Origin: Perognathus longimembris pacificus
Taxonomy: Eukaryota > Chordata > Mammalia > Rodentia > Heteromyidae
Direction: 5' to 3'
DNA: 64,000 nt
Assembly: GCF_023159225.1 (NCBI RefSeq)
Contig: NC_063184.1
Location: 14,931,528 to 14,995,527 of the forward strand
The position numbers were made by a program, and so were the translations under genes. The first letter of the stretch is position 1. Each line of letters starts with the position of its first letter. Under the pieces are notes generated by a model, which searched no databases, was not told where the DNA came from, and saw only the letters and a list, made by a program, of their open reading frames with translations. Below, piece by piece: positions 45,153-56,355 of the stretch.

Positions 45153-46641
45153 AATGGAAGCCAGAGAGAGGTCCTATGTTTCTAATTATTGAGGCATTGA
45201 CAGAGTGAGATACAATCCTAAGAAGAAAAATAAGAAATGTGGGATGTAAGTGCTTCATGTGGCCAACAAGAGATTTGCTCTTCCAGAAATACTCTTCAAT
45301 ACTCTTTAATGTCTCCAGACATTACTTCACAGACATGAAGCATATGAGGATTCCAGACACGATAATCCAGCCTAATCACAACACATCTATCGAACTGCAG
45401 CCACATTTGAAAGGACATAATTCACCTTCTCCAGAAATCATAAATAATTATTCTCAGAAGTTTGGTGATTCATCCTGATTGACTGTGATATTTGTCTTGT
45501 AATGCTTGAAATCCCAATTACTTTTGCCAGGGAAGGTAGTAAATTAATAGGAGAGGATGGTGATAATAAGAGGAAATTATGAAGAAAATAAACTAATGAT
45601 CTGTGAAGAAAGATTTACTATTTAAAAACTCCTTTGATTAAATGACTGGGCTGGTAGTAATGGAAATGCTTAATTCTATTATTCTTTCTAAAATAACTTA
45701 AGTAAAATGATATTCTTTTATATGAAAAACGTATCTTAATCTTTTAGAAACTTTTTGTAACTTGCATTGTCTTTGAGATATTAGCATTCAACTATTCCAT
45801 ACATTAGAACAAAATATAAATCAAGCAGATGAAACTGAAGAATTCACTCTTCTCAAATTAGTCTTCAGAACCTAGACTACTTAATACATTTTTAATATCC
45901 TGAGAGTAAAGTGATAATGAATAAAAGTCACATATACACTCTACTTTTTATTCCACAGGTAAGTGAGCATAACTTTAATTTTCTCTCTGGCTATAGTTTC
46001 CTCTGATAAGAGTTTTGCTCCTATATTATATAATTATGACTAAGAACTGGTAAATATATTTTAGGGTCATAAGATCTCTCCCATACATTTGATTTTAAAC
46101 ACAACTCAGCAGCTTCCATTTTATGTACTAAATATAAACTGAACAATACAAAAATGTAGACAAAAGCTCATGTAATTAGAATGTAATCAGGTAATCTAGG
46201 CCAGAAGACCAACTCTAGGGTCCAATGTTTCAGCTCCCGTGTGCACAGGAAAAGTATGCCTATCTAGGAATGTATGGCAACTATGCATAATTATTAAGTA
46301 GCCATGATCAGAGAGGGTCACAGTGCTTGACCCTGTGGACACAAGTATGGGCCAGTGGAGCATCATCTGAGCATCCTCAGATGGGGCCTGATCACAAGAG
46401 AAAGTCATTGGTGACTGGGGGATTTCTGCTTTTTCACCAGATATTATCAGCCAATCCTGTCCTTCCTGGACTCTAAAGTAGCTTCAAGGTGAATGGCTCA
46501 GAGCAAAGACAGAGGGAAGTGGGTGGGGGAGCGGGGCAAATGTGTCATGTTCCTTCCATTTAACTTGCAGGTCCATGTACAAAATAAAAATAGTTTCCTC
46601 TTTTCTTTCTTCCACCCCTTTCCTTTTTGTCCCTCTTCTTT
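45153..46641. other. Unique DNA, no gene
   Basis: A frame at 45239-45478 has no recognisable domain. No repeat recognised. Confidence 0.4.
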
Positions 46642-46800
46642 TTGAAATCAGAAGTCCTTGTTTTTTAACTCAAGGCCTTATGCTTTCAAGTACTGGCCTG
46701 CTTAAGCCATGCACCCAGCCCTTTCTGTGTTTGTTTGGTTTTCAGATAGAGTCTTGCTTTTTCCTCACTGCCAGCCTCAGATCCCCCCCCCCCCCCCCCA
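46642..46800 (-). repeat. Old B1/ID composite SINE with poly-C run
   Basis: The reverse ID-like part (AACTCAAGGCCTTATGCTTT, TTAAGCCATGCACCCAGCCC) is followed by B1-like CAGATAGAGTCTTGC and CTGCCAGCCTCAG. It ends in 17 consecutive C at 46783-46799. Confidence 0.65.
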
Positions 46801-46847
46801 GAATCAGACTCGGCCTTTTATGTTCTTCTCCCTTGTCCATGCCTGGA

Positions 46848-46850
46848 GTG

Positions 46851-46904
<54 letters not shown>

Positions 46905-46918
46905 TGTCTGTGACTTGG
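46848..46918. repeat. (TG)n microsatellite
   Basis: Long TG run with TTTG interruptions. The Cys/Val frames across it are artefacts. Confidence 0.95.
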
Positions 46919-48264
46919 TCTCTGTTATCCAGTTTTGAAGTTATTCAGTTCCACTACCATGACCATGACAGTACCCCATCCTGATTTCCTGCAAATCGTC
47001 GACCATCACAGAAGATCCATTTCTAAAAGTTCACAACATGAATTTGAACTGTTGGGATTCCCAAGAAACAAAGCCACACAATTGCAGGCAATTGTCTGAA
47101 AGTTCCCTTTAGATTTGGAGTTACTATCAGTCCATGTTTCCATGTCTTCCTTATTATCTTTAAGGTTTAAACTACATGGCATGACCTGGAAGCGTTGTCT
47201 GTATCCTTGCTGCTGCTGCTCCACTTGCACCCAGCGCTGGTCCTTTGCATCCTTTTCCTTTCCTGAAAGTCACTGTCCTGTGGCATTCAGAAATTCCCTT
47301 GCTTAGCAGAAGCTGGATTGGGCAATAGTAGCCCATAGGACTCTCAATCACTTTGAGTCTGTATTCTCAGGAACTTCCCATCTGGACACCAATCGTCCTC
47401 CACCTTGCCACACATCTACATCACCTGGAAGTGTTCAAAAATGACCAAACACCAGACCAATGAAATCCAGGTTTTCTCTTGTTTCCTCAGCCACTGTCGA
47501 GCGCAACCAGGCTGCAGACCACACAGGCATCCTTTGCAGAGCCAAGCTCTTGCTTGCAAGCCCCATGAATGGAACAAGGAAAGGGATTTTCTTTTCTTAG
47601 AAAAAGGCACAGTATACTTCCTCTAAAGATTCGGACTGCTGTTGGGGAGGCATTGATTATCTGAGGTTATCTAGAGTCATAACCTTGGCAAAGCAGGCAG
47701 AGTTTCGGGCTTTGGCAGCTGCCTCCAGCAACAACAACAACAACAGCAACAAAAATGCCCGGATGCCCATGAATACAAGCTTCCTATACAACAGCACCAG
47801 ATGTATCCCATTATGAGGACTTAGAAATGTCTGAGCAGAAACCAGCAAATGGGTCAGAAGGACTATCAGAAGGACTTACCACTTCTCACAGCCACTGAAA
47901 ACCACATTGCCCCTTTCTACATTGTGGAAAGAACTTGCCACAGACACAGCTTCCTTCCTCCGTTTCCCTAACTACAGGTCCAGGATCAGATCTGCATTAT
48001 TATTCCTCCTGCTTAGTTCCTGGGAACAATTTTCTGTTTTTAGGATTGGAACTTAATTATACTGTGCAAGATTTAGGTTAGCCCCTTTTAAAGGTTTTGT
48101 GCTAATTTTTCCATATAATGCCAAGGGGCTACATAGTATAGGGGCAGACCTTTGTTCATTTAGACTGGAAAGAGATTGGGCCAACTACATTCTTAAATGA
48201 CTTAACGAAATTATCAAAACAGAGTAACTAGCTTTGTGTAATGATAGTTTTAAGAAATAAAGTT
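46919..48264. other. Unique DNA, no gene
   Basis: No element recognised except an AAC/AGC trinucleotide run at 47729-47752. Short frames lack support. Confidence 0.4.
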
Positions 48265-48431
48265 GACTGGGAATATGGCCTAGTGGCAAAAGTGCTTGCC
48301 TCCCTACACATGAAGCCCTGGGTTCGATTCCCCAGCACCACATATACAGAATATGGCCAGAAGTAGTGCTGTGACTCAAGTGGCAGAGTGGTAGCCTTGA
48401 GCAAAAAGAAGCCGGGGACAGTGCTCATGTT
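48265..48431 (+). repeat. IDL-Geo SINE, 3'-truncated
   Basis: The tRNA-like half (TGGCCTAGTGG, GGTTCGATTCC) and most of the Geo half stop abruptly at GACAGTGCTCA. There they meet an oppositely oriented B1-Geo. Confidence 0.9.
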
Positions 48432-48587
48432 TGGCACTTTACCACTTGCCTCCAGTCTGGATTTTTTTCTTTTTGCACATTAATTGGAAATAGAGTTTAT
48501 GTAAATTTCTCTGTCTAGGCTAGCTTCAAACTGAGATGTCTAGATTTTAGCTAGGATTATAGATATGAGCCACCAGTTCCCAGCATA
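48432..48587 (-). repeat. B1-Geo SINE, Geo half truncated
   Basis: Short Geo remnant (GCACTTTACCACTTG), linker CATTAATTGGAAATAGAG and B1 half (CTAGGATTATAGATATGAGC). It makes a fold-back arrangement with the preceding IDL-Geo. Confidence 0.75.
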
Positions 48588-48589
48588 TT

Positions 48590-49045
48590 ATTAAGATGGC
48601 AATTCTACCCAAAATGATATACAAATTTGATCAAAATATCAACTCCTTTTTCCAAATGGGAAATCTATTTCTCATATTCATATGAAATACTAAAGGTCAT
48701 GAATTTGTAAAATAATGTGTAAAAAGAACCAAAAACAAGTATTTATATTTCCCAATTTCAAATAATACAGTAAGCAAATCAATGTGGTACTGACATTATG
48801 CTAAACATATTGACCAATGAAATACAATTTAAAGTCTAGAAATAAGCCCTTATTTCTGTGACTATTTATTTCACATTCCATAGGAGAAAATACTTTTTAT
48901 TTTGTTTTCTTTTATAACAAATCCTACTATTTGGATAATTACAAATAAAAGTAGACCTGTTATGACAGAAAAAAACCATAAATAAATCAAGCAACAAAAG
49001 AAAAAAGTAGAATTTGACATAATAAAAATTAAAAACCTTTTTGTA
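48590..49045 (+). mobile_element. Old L1 ORF2 3' region
   Basis: AAGATGGCAATTCTACCCAA, CATATTCATATGAAA and CAATGTGGTACTGACATTAT follow the distal ORF2 of mammalian L1. It is heavily diverged and carries stops in all frames. Confidence 0.8.
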
Positions 49046-49047
49046 TC

Positions 49048-49326
49048 AAAAGATGCCAGTGATTCATACTTGTTATCCTAGCTATTTAGGAGACTGAGAT
49101 GTGAGGATCAATCATACTTGGAAGCTAACAAAGGCAGCAAAGCTCATGAGACTCTTATCTACAATTAGCCACACACATGCGCGCACACACACATGCACAC
49201 ACACATACACACACATTTAAAAAAAAAACAGAAATGTGTCTTAATTTGTGCTATCGTTGAGCAAAATAACCTCAAGGAAAGTACCTATTCCCTGAATTCA
49301 AGTACTAGATGTCCTAGGACCAGCAT
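49048..49326 (+). repeat. B1-Geo SINE with internal CA expansion
   Basis: B1 half (ATACTTGTTATCCTAGCTAT, TTAGGAGACTGAGATGTGAG), linker CTACAATTAGCCAC that has grown into a CA run (49172-49216), and a diverged Geo half (CCCTGAATTCAAGTACTAGA). It is inserted in the L1. Confidence 0.75.
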
Positions 49327-49328
49327 AG

Positions 49329-49359
<31 letters not shown>

Positions 49360-49392
49360 CATGCACACACACACACACAAATACAAACACAA
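49327..49392. repeat. (CA)n microsatellite
   Basis: CA run with CG and TG interruptions, the tail of the preceding B1-Geo. Confidence 0.93.
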
Positions 49393-49519
49393 TCAGGATA
49401 TAAAATTAAATTAAATTCAAAAAGAGAAAACAAAGATTATCAGAAAATTGAAAGAATAAACTACAGGATAAAACTAAAGCTTTATGAGTCTCCAGTGAGG
49501 TGCTAGTACAGAATATATA

Positions 49520-50140
49520 AAAGAATTTTTTAATCTAACAATGAAAGTCTAACAACCTAAGTTGTTACTGGAATAGATATTTCTCCAAAGAAGATATTCA
49601 AGTGCCAAATAGTCACATGAACAGATGCTCATGGTCATTAGCCTTGAGAGAAAGCTAAATCAAAATCATAGGGACATACCATTTAATACTAGACTGTCTA
49701 TAAAAGAGATGATAAGTCATAATGTGAGTCAGAATGTGGAGAAATAAAAGCCTTCCCACATTGCTGATAGGAATGTATAATAGTACTAACTTTGGTAATT
49801 TTACAATATGTTAGCATAGAACCACAATATATCTCAGAATTCCACTACTAGAGCTGAAAACAGGTATTCAAATAAATACTTTTATGAATGTTTACAGAAC
49901 ATCCAAATGCCCATCAACAGATGAATGAATAAAATCATGAGTACATGTATTAAACAGAATGTGTTTTTTACCCACATGAATAAAGGAGGTAATGAAGCAT
50001 GTATGAATCTAAGAAACATGCTGTGGGAAAAAAATCAGACCAAAAACATTTCATGTTATATAAACTCATTTACAGGAAATATTCAGACTAGGTAGCAGTT
50101 GGTAATTGCCAGGATGTTGTGAGAAGGGCTATATGACTTT
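49520..50140 (+). mobile_element. Old L1M 3' part
   Basis: Landmarks of old mammalian L1: GATATTTCTCCAAAGAAGAT, AAATGCCCATCAACAGATGA, ATGAATCTAAGAAACATGCT and GTAGCAGTTGGTAATTGCCA. It is collinear with the ORF2 piece at 48590, so it is one old insertion split by B1-Geo and CA repeats. Confidence 0.85.
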
Positions 50141-50544
50141 AAGTTAGGCTAATATCTTGATCTGTTTTCTTCCTCGGATACAAAAATACAATAGAGTATA
50201 TAATCTATACAGAATGGAAGTTTATTGAACTTACGAGTCTAGAAGCTTGGAACAGTATGGTACCCACATCTGGTGAGAATTTCCTCTCATTATCCTAACA
50301 TAGCAAAGTGTGTTGCATGGTGAGACAGAGCAAGCTAGCCAGAGAAAACTGTCTTTTGTAAGGATCATCATTAATCCATGAATGTACCACACCTTACCCA
50401 GTGACCCAATGGCTTCTAAAGGCTCCACCTTATAACACTGCCACAATGGAATCAGCTTTCAACATGAGCTTCAACTACAGCAGATGAAGTTTTATAATTA
50501 GATCAAGATGAGTATGTACAGCAATGTGGTTATACCTAACTACC
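50141..50544. other. Unique DNA, no gene
   Basis: Nothing recognised. Confidence 0.4.
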
Positions 50545-50830
50545 CCCCCATGTTTTTTTTTTTAAATGCTTGATTTTATCACTTTAAGAATTTCACCTTC
50601 TTGATCTCTCATCCCTTCAACATTTTCACACCCATCCCCTCAACCCACCCCTTTCCTTATTTTTCTCAGTTCTGTGGCATACACAATGCATTCTTGCCTG
50701 TATTCTACTCATTTCCTCCATTCATTCTTCTGTTTCTCTCCTCATGTCCCCCGCCCCTCACTTGCAAATGCTCATTTCCTAGTACTCATTTTGTTGGGGT
50801 TTGACTTAGTTTTTCTAAAGAATTATACTA
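50545..50830 (-). mobile_element. Old L1 3' UTR, antisense
   Basis: TTTTTTTTTAAATGCTTGAT, the pyrimidine-rich CACCCATCCCCTCAACCC block and AGTACTCATTTTGTTGGGGT parallel 25690-25920. Confidence 0.6.
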
Positions 50831-51034
50831 TTTGTGTTCTCCATAGATTCTATTAAACTTTAGCTGGTTCATTTATAACTGCATGCATGCCACCCAGGGT
50901 GCTTAATTCAAAATTTATAAGCACATTTTAGTTCCCACTAATGAGGGAAACTATGCAAGCTGTGCTCTTCAAGATGCATTGTATATATGCTGCTTTGTTA
51001 AATGGCCAAAGAAACATTCAATACATAACTTAAA

Positions 51035-51170
51035 ACTTAAGAAAAGGGAGGCGAGGGGTGGGGTAAGAGGGGTGGGTGAGAATCTTGAAAGAGGTGACAT
51101 TGATCAAGAGGCACTATATTCATAAACGGCTCTGCTGAATGGCAAATTAAAATGTACTTTAAAAAAAAAA
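51035..51170 (+). mobile_element. Old L1 3' end, sense, with a G4-capable tract
   Basis: AAGAAAAGGGAGGCGAGG and the G-rich tract are followed by AGAGGTGACATTGATCAAGA, TATATTCATAAACGGCTCTG and an A tail. This is the sense counterpart of the L1 3' UTR seen antisense at 50545. 51055-51076 has four G runs (4, 4, 4, 3) with loops of 1, 5 and 1. Confidence 0.65.
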
Positions 51171-51186
51171 GAATCTCACCTTCTAA

Positions 51187-51416
51187 GCTGGGCTCCTGCT
51201 AACTCATACCTTGCTGTTCAGGAGGCTGAGATCTGACAATCCCAGCTTGAAGCCAGACCAGATAAACAAATCTGGGAGACTCTTCTCTCCAATTAACCAC
51301 CCAAAAGAGCCAAAAGTAGAGCTGTGGCTCAAGTTGAAGAGTTATCAGTCTTAAGCAGAAAAATGCTAAGGGACAATACCCAGGACCTGAGTTCAAGATT
51401 GAGCACTAGCATAAAC
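51187..51416 (+). repeat. B1-Geo SINE
   Basis: Diverged dimer: CAGGAGGCTGAGATCTGACA, TCCAATTAACCACCCAAAAG linker, and Geo GAGCTGTGGCTCAAGTTGAA and ACCTGAGTTCAAGATTGAGC. The tail is AAACACACAAACAAAC. Confidence 0.87.
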
Positions 51417-51449
51417 ACACAAACAAACCATTTCGATTTATAGAATGAG

Positions 51450-51768
51450 TGTTTATGGCTCAAACATTCATATGTTGATGCCTTACCCCCTCACAGTGAT
51501 AACATTGTGGGGCAGGGCATTTGAGAAGTGCTTAGTTTAGGTGACTTCATGACAGTGCAGCCCTCAGGATGACAGTCTTCAGCATGGCATTCTTCCCTTT
51601 TAAATAGAAAGCGATGGCAGACATTCACAGACCAGGAAGAATGCTCACTGGTACTTAATTACTCTGTCACCCTCACCTCAGGCTTCCAACCTTCACCATT
51701 GTGAAGAACAGAGCTCTGTGTTTAAATTACCCAGTTTTGTGTGCTTCATCATAGCAGCTTGAATTAAT
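51450..51768 (+). mobile_element. MLT1-type solo LTR
   Basis: Sense LTR: ACATTCATATGTTGATGCCT, GACCAGGAAGAATGCTCAC, AATTACCCAGTTTTGTG and CATAGCAGCTTGAATTAA at the 3' end. Confidence 0.7.
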
Positions 51769-52764
51769 AAAGATATGCTTCAATTAGGAGCAAAAAACAG
51801 GCATCTATTCAGTTGCATAACTTGCTTTTCAAAATTCTTCATGTCATCATTTTTTGGCTTTTAATTGGATCTTCCTATTTCACTGAAATTTAATTGTAAA
51901 GGATAAAAAGATGACTATATGTTTTATTCTCTCTGTCTTTGTGATCAGTTTTCTTATGTATTTGAAGGGACTCTGTGATGATAGAAGAAATACTTAGAAT
52001 AAGACATTTTCTATGCAAATTCAGTTGGCTTAGTGAATTGAAATGAAGTTTTTATACTTATATTACTTAGTGTTAGTGACCTAGTTAGAAACAGCATTTC
52101 TTCGATCTTTAGAAAATCCTACTTTAAAAAATACTATATATATTTTGAACTTAAAATGTTGACCACCAGAGGGCTCTCATTTTTCTTCTATTTTGCTTTT
52201 TCTAAAGACTAAAATTATATTTTAATGCAGACTCTTTTCACCACTGAGAAATTAAATATACTTTCTTAACCTATACAGAAGCCCTGAAAATAAAAATTGA
52301 ATACAATTGAATGTATTCAAATACGCTTTTGACTGAATACACTAAGTAACAAAGCACATATTAATAATGTTAGGACAACTTAGGTATAAATAAAATCACT
52401 TCAGATATACACCTTCAATGGTGTATGCATTTCTCTAGAATGGAATGATACAATAAAATGTTAAGAATGGAACAAATAGAAATTAAAGCAAGTGCTATCT
52501 TTTAAGAGACATAGAGCCCAACCTCCACAAATAAGCTACATGCACAGCTAATTTTAGATATTAATTTCCATTTGAGATGGAAGGAACTTCTCTGAAGTAT
52601 GTTTGGAAACCAAATCTGAATCATAAAATTGATAAGTTGAAGTTGTTCTCAAAATATGATTTTAATGGACCTACATCATCTAATAGGGTTATGTATGTAT
52701 AACTTGTATACAATTATTTCCCTAGAAAAGCCCAGTCTATGATGGTCATACCGGTGGATAAATG
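51769..52764. other. Unique DNA with a CTCF-like motif, no gene
   Basis: No transposon recognised. It contains the CTCF-like motif at 52163. Confidence 0.45.
52163..52176 (+). promoter_or_regulatory. Candidate CTCF binding motif
   Basis: CCACCAGAGGGCTC matches the core consensus CCASYAGRKGGCRS at 13 of 14 positions, with T at the R position. It is outside any recognised repeat and on the same strand as the motif at 24454. Confidence 0.5.
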
Positions 52765-52870
52765 ATAAAATATAATTGTCTGCAATTCAATATGTCAATT
52801 TATGAGTACAGTACACCGTAAACAACTTCGCCCTTCTCATTGTTTTTCTTCATATCTTCCACAAGGTAAT
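52765..52870 (-). repeat. Old L1 3'-end fragment
   Basis: TCTGCAATTCAATATGTCAA and TTTATGAGTACAGTACACCG follow the older antisense L1 3' UTR. Confidence 0.5.
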
Positions 52871-53563
52871 TTTTCTAAGAAAAAAATTGTACTCAGTCAA
52901 AATACCATGGCATTAATGTTATGAGAGAAATGTAGACTTGGAAAATAACATATTTTAGAAAAGTACCTTAAGGAATTCTTACTGTCACATTCCTTGGTCA
53001 CGAAAGACTGTGCTAAGCAAATGATGTTGAAGGAGAAACTACCCAAACTGGAAAATCACCATAGTTTCTTAAACTGTAAATTGAAGAATTTATTAGACAG
53101 ATAAAAGCATGAAGGAGCAATCTAATTGGAAGGAAACCACAGAAGCAAAGAGTTCACAAACTCATGAATGTCCTCAGAAATCCAGGCATGATCACAAGAA
53201 CTGAGTAGCTCATAGGGTGAGAAGAGTGTTTTGGGGATCCCATTTTTAACAGCATTAAATACATGTGAGAATTTGTTCTAATTTTGTGGGAAATTTAGAG
53301 GCAGGGAGCATTTTTGGCAGGAGACTGACTAAAATAATCACTAATGAGGTGACAAACGTGAGGGATCTTTTTAAAACCAGGTTTATCTGCTCTGTGACCT
53401 TCAGCTTACTAGAGTATCATAAAACTCAACCTAGGACAGTCGAAGCATTCAACTGTGCTTTTGAGCTAAGCCAGAGGAATAACTCATCCTTAATAACACT
53501 TTACTTTCAGCACTGGAAATAATCAAATGATGTCCTACTCTCTTTGAGGCACATTTCTTTTCC
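52871..53563. other. Unique DNA, no gene
   Basis: A frame at 53265-53522 has no recognisable domain. Confidence 0.4.
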
Positions 53564-53569
53564 TTATTA

Positions 53570-53771
53570 TTTTTTTTGGCAGTCTTGGAGCTTGAACTCA
53601 GAGTCTGAGCACTGTCCCCTGGCTTCTTTTTGCTCAAGGCTAGCACTCTACCATTTGAGCCACAACACCACTTCTGACTTTTTCTATATATGTGGTGCTG
53701 AAGAATCGAACCCAGGGGGGCTTCATGTATACGAGGTGAGCACTTTACCACTAGGCCATATTCCCAGCCCC
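53570..53771 (-). repeat. IDL-Geo SINE
   Basis: Reverse copy: GGCAGTCTTGGAGCTTGAAC, the Geo half, then GTGGTGCTGAAGAATCGAAC and CCACTAGGCCATATTCCCAG. A T-rich imperfect duplication is likely (TCTTTTCCTTATT / CTCTTTTTTCTTATT). Confidence 0.9.
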
Positions 53772-53922
53772 TCTTTTTTCTTATTTTGTTAAAAAAAATA
53801 AATTGAGTTGGGTAGCAAAGTGTTTGTTTTAAAGGAGAGGTAAGTAAAGGCAGATTCAACAAAAGCAGGACAGATCCATGGAGCCTTATCTCAGGATCAT
53901 AGTAAATTTGTTAGTTAATATT

Positions 53923-54115
53923 ACTGAGACTTCACTATATGCCATTCACTAAGTATTTTGCATGTATTCACTTATTAAACCCATACAGTAATTTTGCTGG
54001 AGGGTATTCTATAATTAGACACCAAATCATATGATAGGAATGGAGATATGATTAGTGGTTGGAAAGTTATGACTTGATCGTGGATGAGATGAATGTGGAG
54101 TCCATATTTCTAAAC
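53923..54115 (+). repeat. MIR relic
   Basis: ATTACTGAGACTTCACTATA, TGCATGTATTCACTTATTAA and ACCCATACAGTAATTTTGCT follow the MIR core in order. Confidence 0.75.
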
Positions 54116-55261
54116 ACTACTTTTTTTCTCTTGCCTTTCTATTTCGAAGAACAGCAGTTGGCTAAAAAAAACAGAAAACAAAAAAAACAATCTTGGCCTC
54201 CATCTCCCAAAATCGCTGATGAATAGATTCATGATCATGTTGTGGAATTCTTATCTGAAAGATTGATTGAACACATTATACTAGTTTTTCTACATGGATT
54301 AGTGCCAGTTACCGATCTATGAAGATATAGCTAGATGAAAATGAAATTATTCTTGTAACATTTTTGTCGTCAAGTGACTATCTGGTTATAAATCCTAAGC
54401 AGCTCTAAGTCTAACTGACTTGCCGTGATAGACCACACATCCTTAAATCTTCTGTGCTTCCTTCAGCGTGGGAAAGAGGACAATTAGGAAGTCTCTTTTG
54501 AAGGCCCAAGTCTCTTGGGAGACGAATACCACGTGTGGCCCTGGTTCTTGCCCAAATCATTTGTGTAATTAGTAGTTTCGTGTTGGGTAAGATCTATGAT
54601 TCATGTGAGTCTGTTGTGACAATTCTATTTCTTGGGCTATTTTACTCTGGTGGTGTGTTTGTGTGTTTTGTCTTTGAACAGCTAGAACCTTGCCACAAGG
54701 AAACCTGTGAGGGTGCAGAAGTGAGGTATGTATCTGCCTAGACCTGACGTATCATCAACTCTTCAATTCTTTCAATAAGTCATAGGGCAAGTTTAGGTCT
54801 TTAGTTCAACAAAACAAGGGAATACTAATGTTGTACAAGAGCTAATTGTGTTGTAAAATGTAAGTAGATAATTGTATTGATAAAGTTGCTTACAATGTTT
54901 TGCAGACTTCTACATTGAAGTATATAAGACAAAAGAGTAGGTTTCACTATCTCCAACTCACGTCCAATATTTTACAATAAACAGAAAACGTACACGTTGT
55001 AGGGAGGCAGGAAAGAAGAGGGGAGAAGAGATAGGCTAAAAATGTCACCACTTCAATCTGGACAAAGGCTGTATTCAAGTTTTCATATAATTTTACTTAA
55101 TATGGAAATACAGCCGAATAGAATTTGTTCACTGTTTATCATGAAGACTGCTGGACGATTTAGGGCTGTAGTCATTAACCTCTGTCAAGTAGCCATTGAA
55201 AATAGGTATGGGTTTGTTTCTTTTACACATTCAGTCTGTAATTAAAATGAGTGTAACCATT
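54116..55261. other. Unique DNA, no gene
   Basis: Nothing recognised. Frames at 54535-54741 and 55042-55245 lack domain support. Confidence 0.4.
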
Positions 55262-55487
55262 CTTTATTAAGGGCTTCTTTCATACTTGGCATTGGACTAA
55301 AAAAGCATTTTAAACAGAGTTTGTTGATTGACACACCAATCTTTTAACCCTGGGCTACAGTAATGTTATAGTGTTCACATTACTGATGAAGATAGAGTGA
55401 TGAGGGGTTAGGTGATCTGCTAGGAAATAAGGACGTTAGGCTAACACCCCAAGATGTAGTTTGTTAAACACTGCATTCTATTACCAA
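55262..55487 (+). repeat. MIR relic
   Basis: CTTGGCATTGGACTAAAAAA, CACATTACTGATGAAGATAG, GGTTAGGTGATCTGCTAGGA and TAAACACTGCATTCTATTAC follow the full MIR order, including its 3' part. Confidence 0.65.
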
Positions 55488-56159
55488 TTTCCAAGTACAG
55501 TTACATGCTCTTGGAATCTCTGTCCATTAGTTAGTTGAAGTTGGTATGTGGGGGTGGTTGGGTTTTATTTTCCAGGAACAAAACATGCAGTACGTTTGTT
55601 TTTCTCCTTAGCAGAGGATCTGTTCAAACTTGTCTAAAACATTGTGGTCTTTGGCTCACACCATGGTAATAAAACCCAGGTGTATTTAGTCCGATTACAT
55701 GAAACATGTTCAGGTTCATGTTTGATTCAAATTAAGTATCTAGATGATTTATGGAAAAGAGTTTACCTCCTTCTTTCCAAGTGGATTCTTACACTAATCT
55801 TCAACCTTCTCTTCCAACACTTCAAGCACTTCAAGTTTTTCCATTTAAACCCTTGCTTGTTATTTTTATGATCACAAGAGACTGTTACCTAGCCTAGCAC
55901 CTGTTATTATTTCTTAGTTTTTTTTCCTTTTAGAAAAGGGGTGAACTTTATATGAATATGACTATCCTGTATTTTCCAAAATTCCTAGGAGAAAAATACT
56001 GCTTTTGCCCTGAAAGTGTTTGACTACACACTGGTTTATAACTTCCTAACTATGGAATTATTTAATCAGATTAAACATGGAATTTCCATTCAAAACATTC
56101 ATGTAAGAAACTATATGAAATTCATACTCTACCTTTCTCGTACTTTGAAGGAAAGATAT
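55488..56159. other. Unique DNA, no gene
   Basis: Nothing recognised. Confidence 0.4.
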
Positions 56160-56355
56160 ATGGCTGGGAATATGGCCCAGTGGTAGAGTGCTTGCCTCTA
56201 TTACATGAAGCCCTGGGTTCGATTCCTCAGTACCACATAAACAGAAAAAGCCAGAAAGGGCACTGTGGATCAAGTGGTACAGTGCTGGCCTTGAGCAAAA
56301 AAAAACCAGGGACAGTGCTCAGGCCCTGAATTCAAGCCTCCAGACTGGCAAAAAA
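56160..56355 (+). repeat. IDL-Geo SINE, old subfamily
   Basis: GGCTGGGAATATGGCCCAGT, GGTTCGATTCCTCAGTACCA, CATAAACAGAAAAAGCCAG, then the Geo half and a short A tail. No confident duplication. Confidence 0.9.

Noticed and set aside
46542..46984. Frames with long Cys/Val runs
   Set aside because: Produced by the TG microsatellite and an old SINE.
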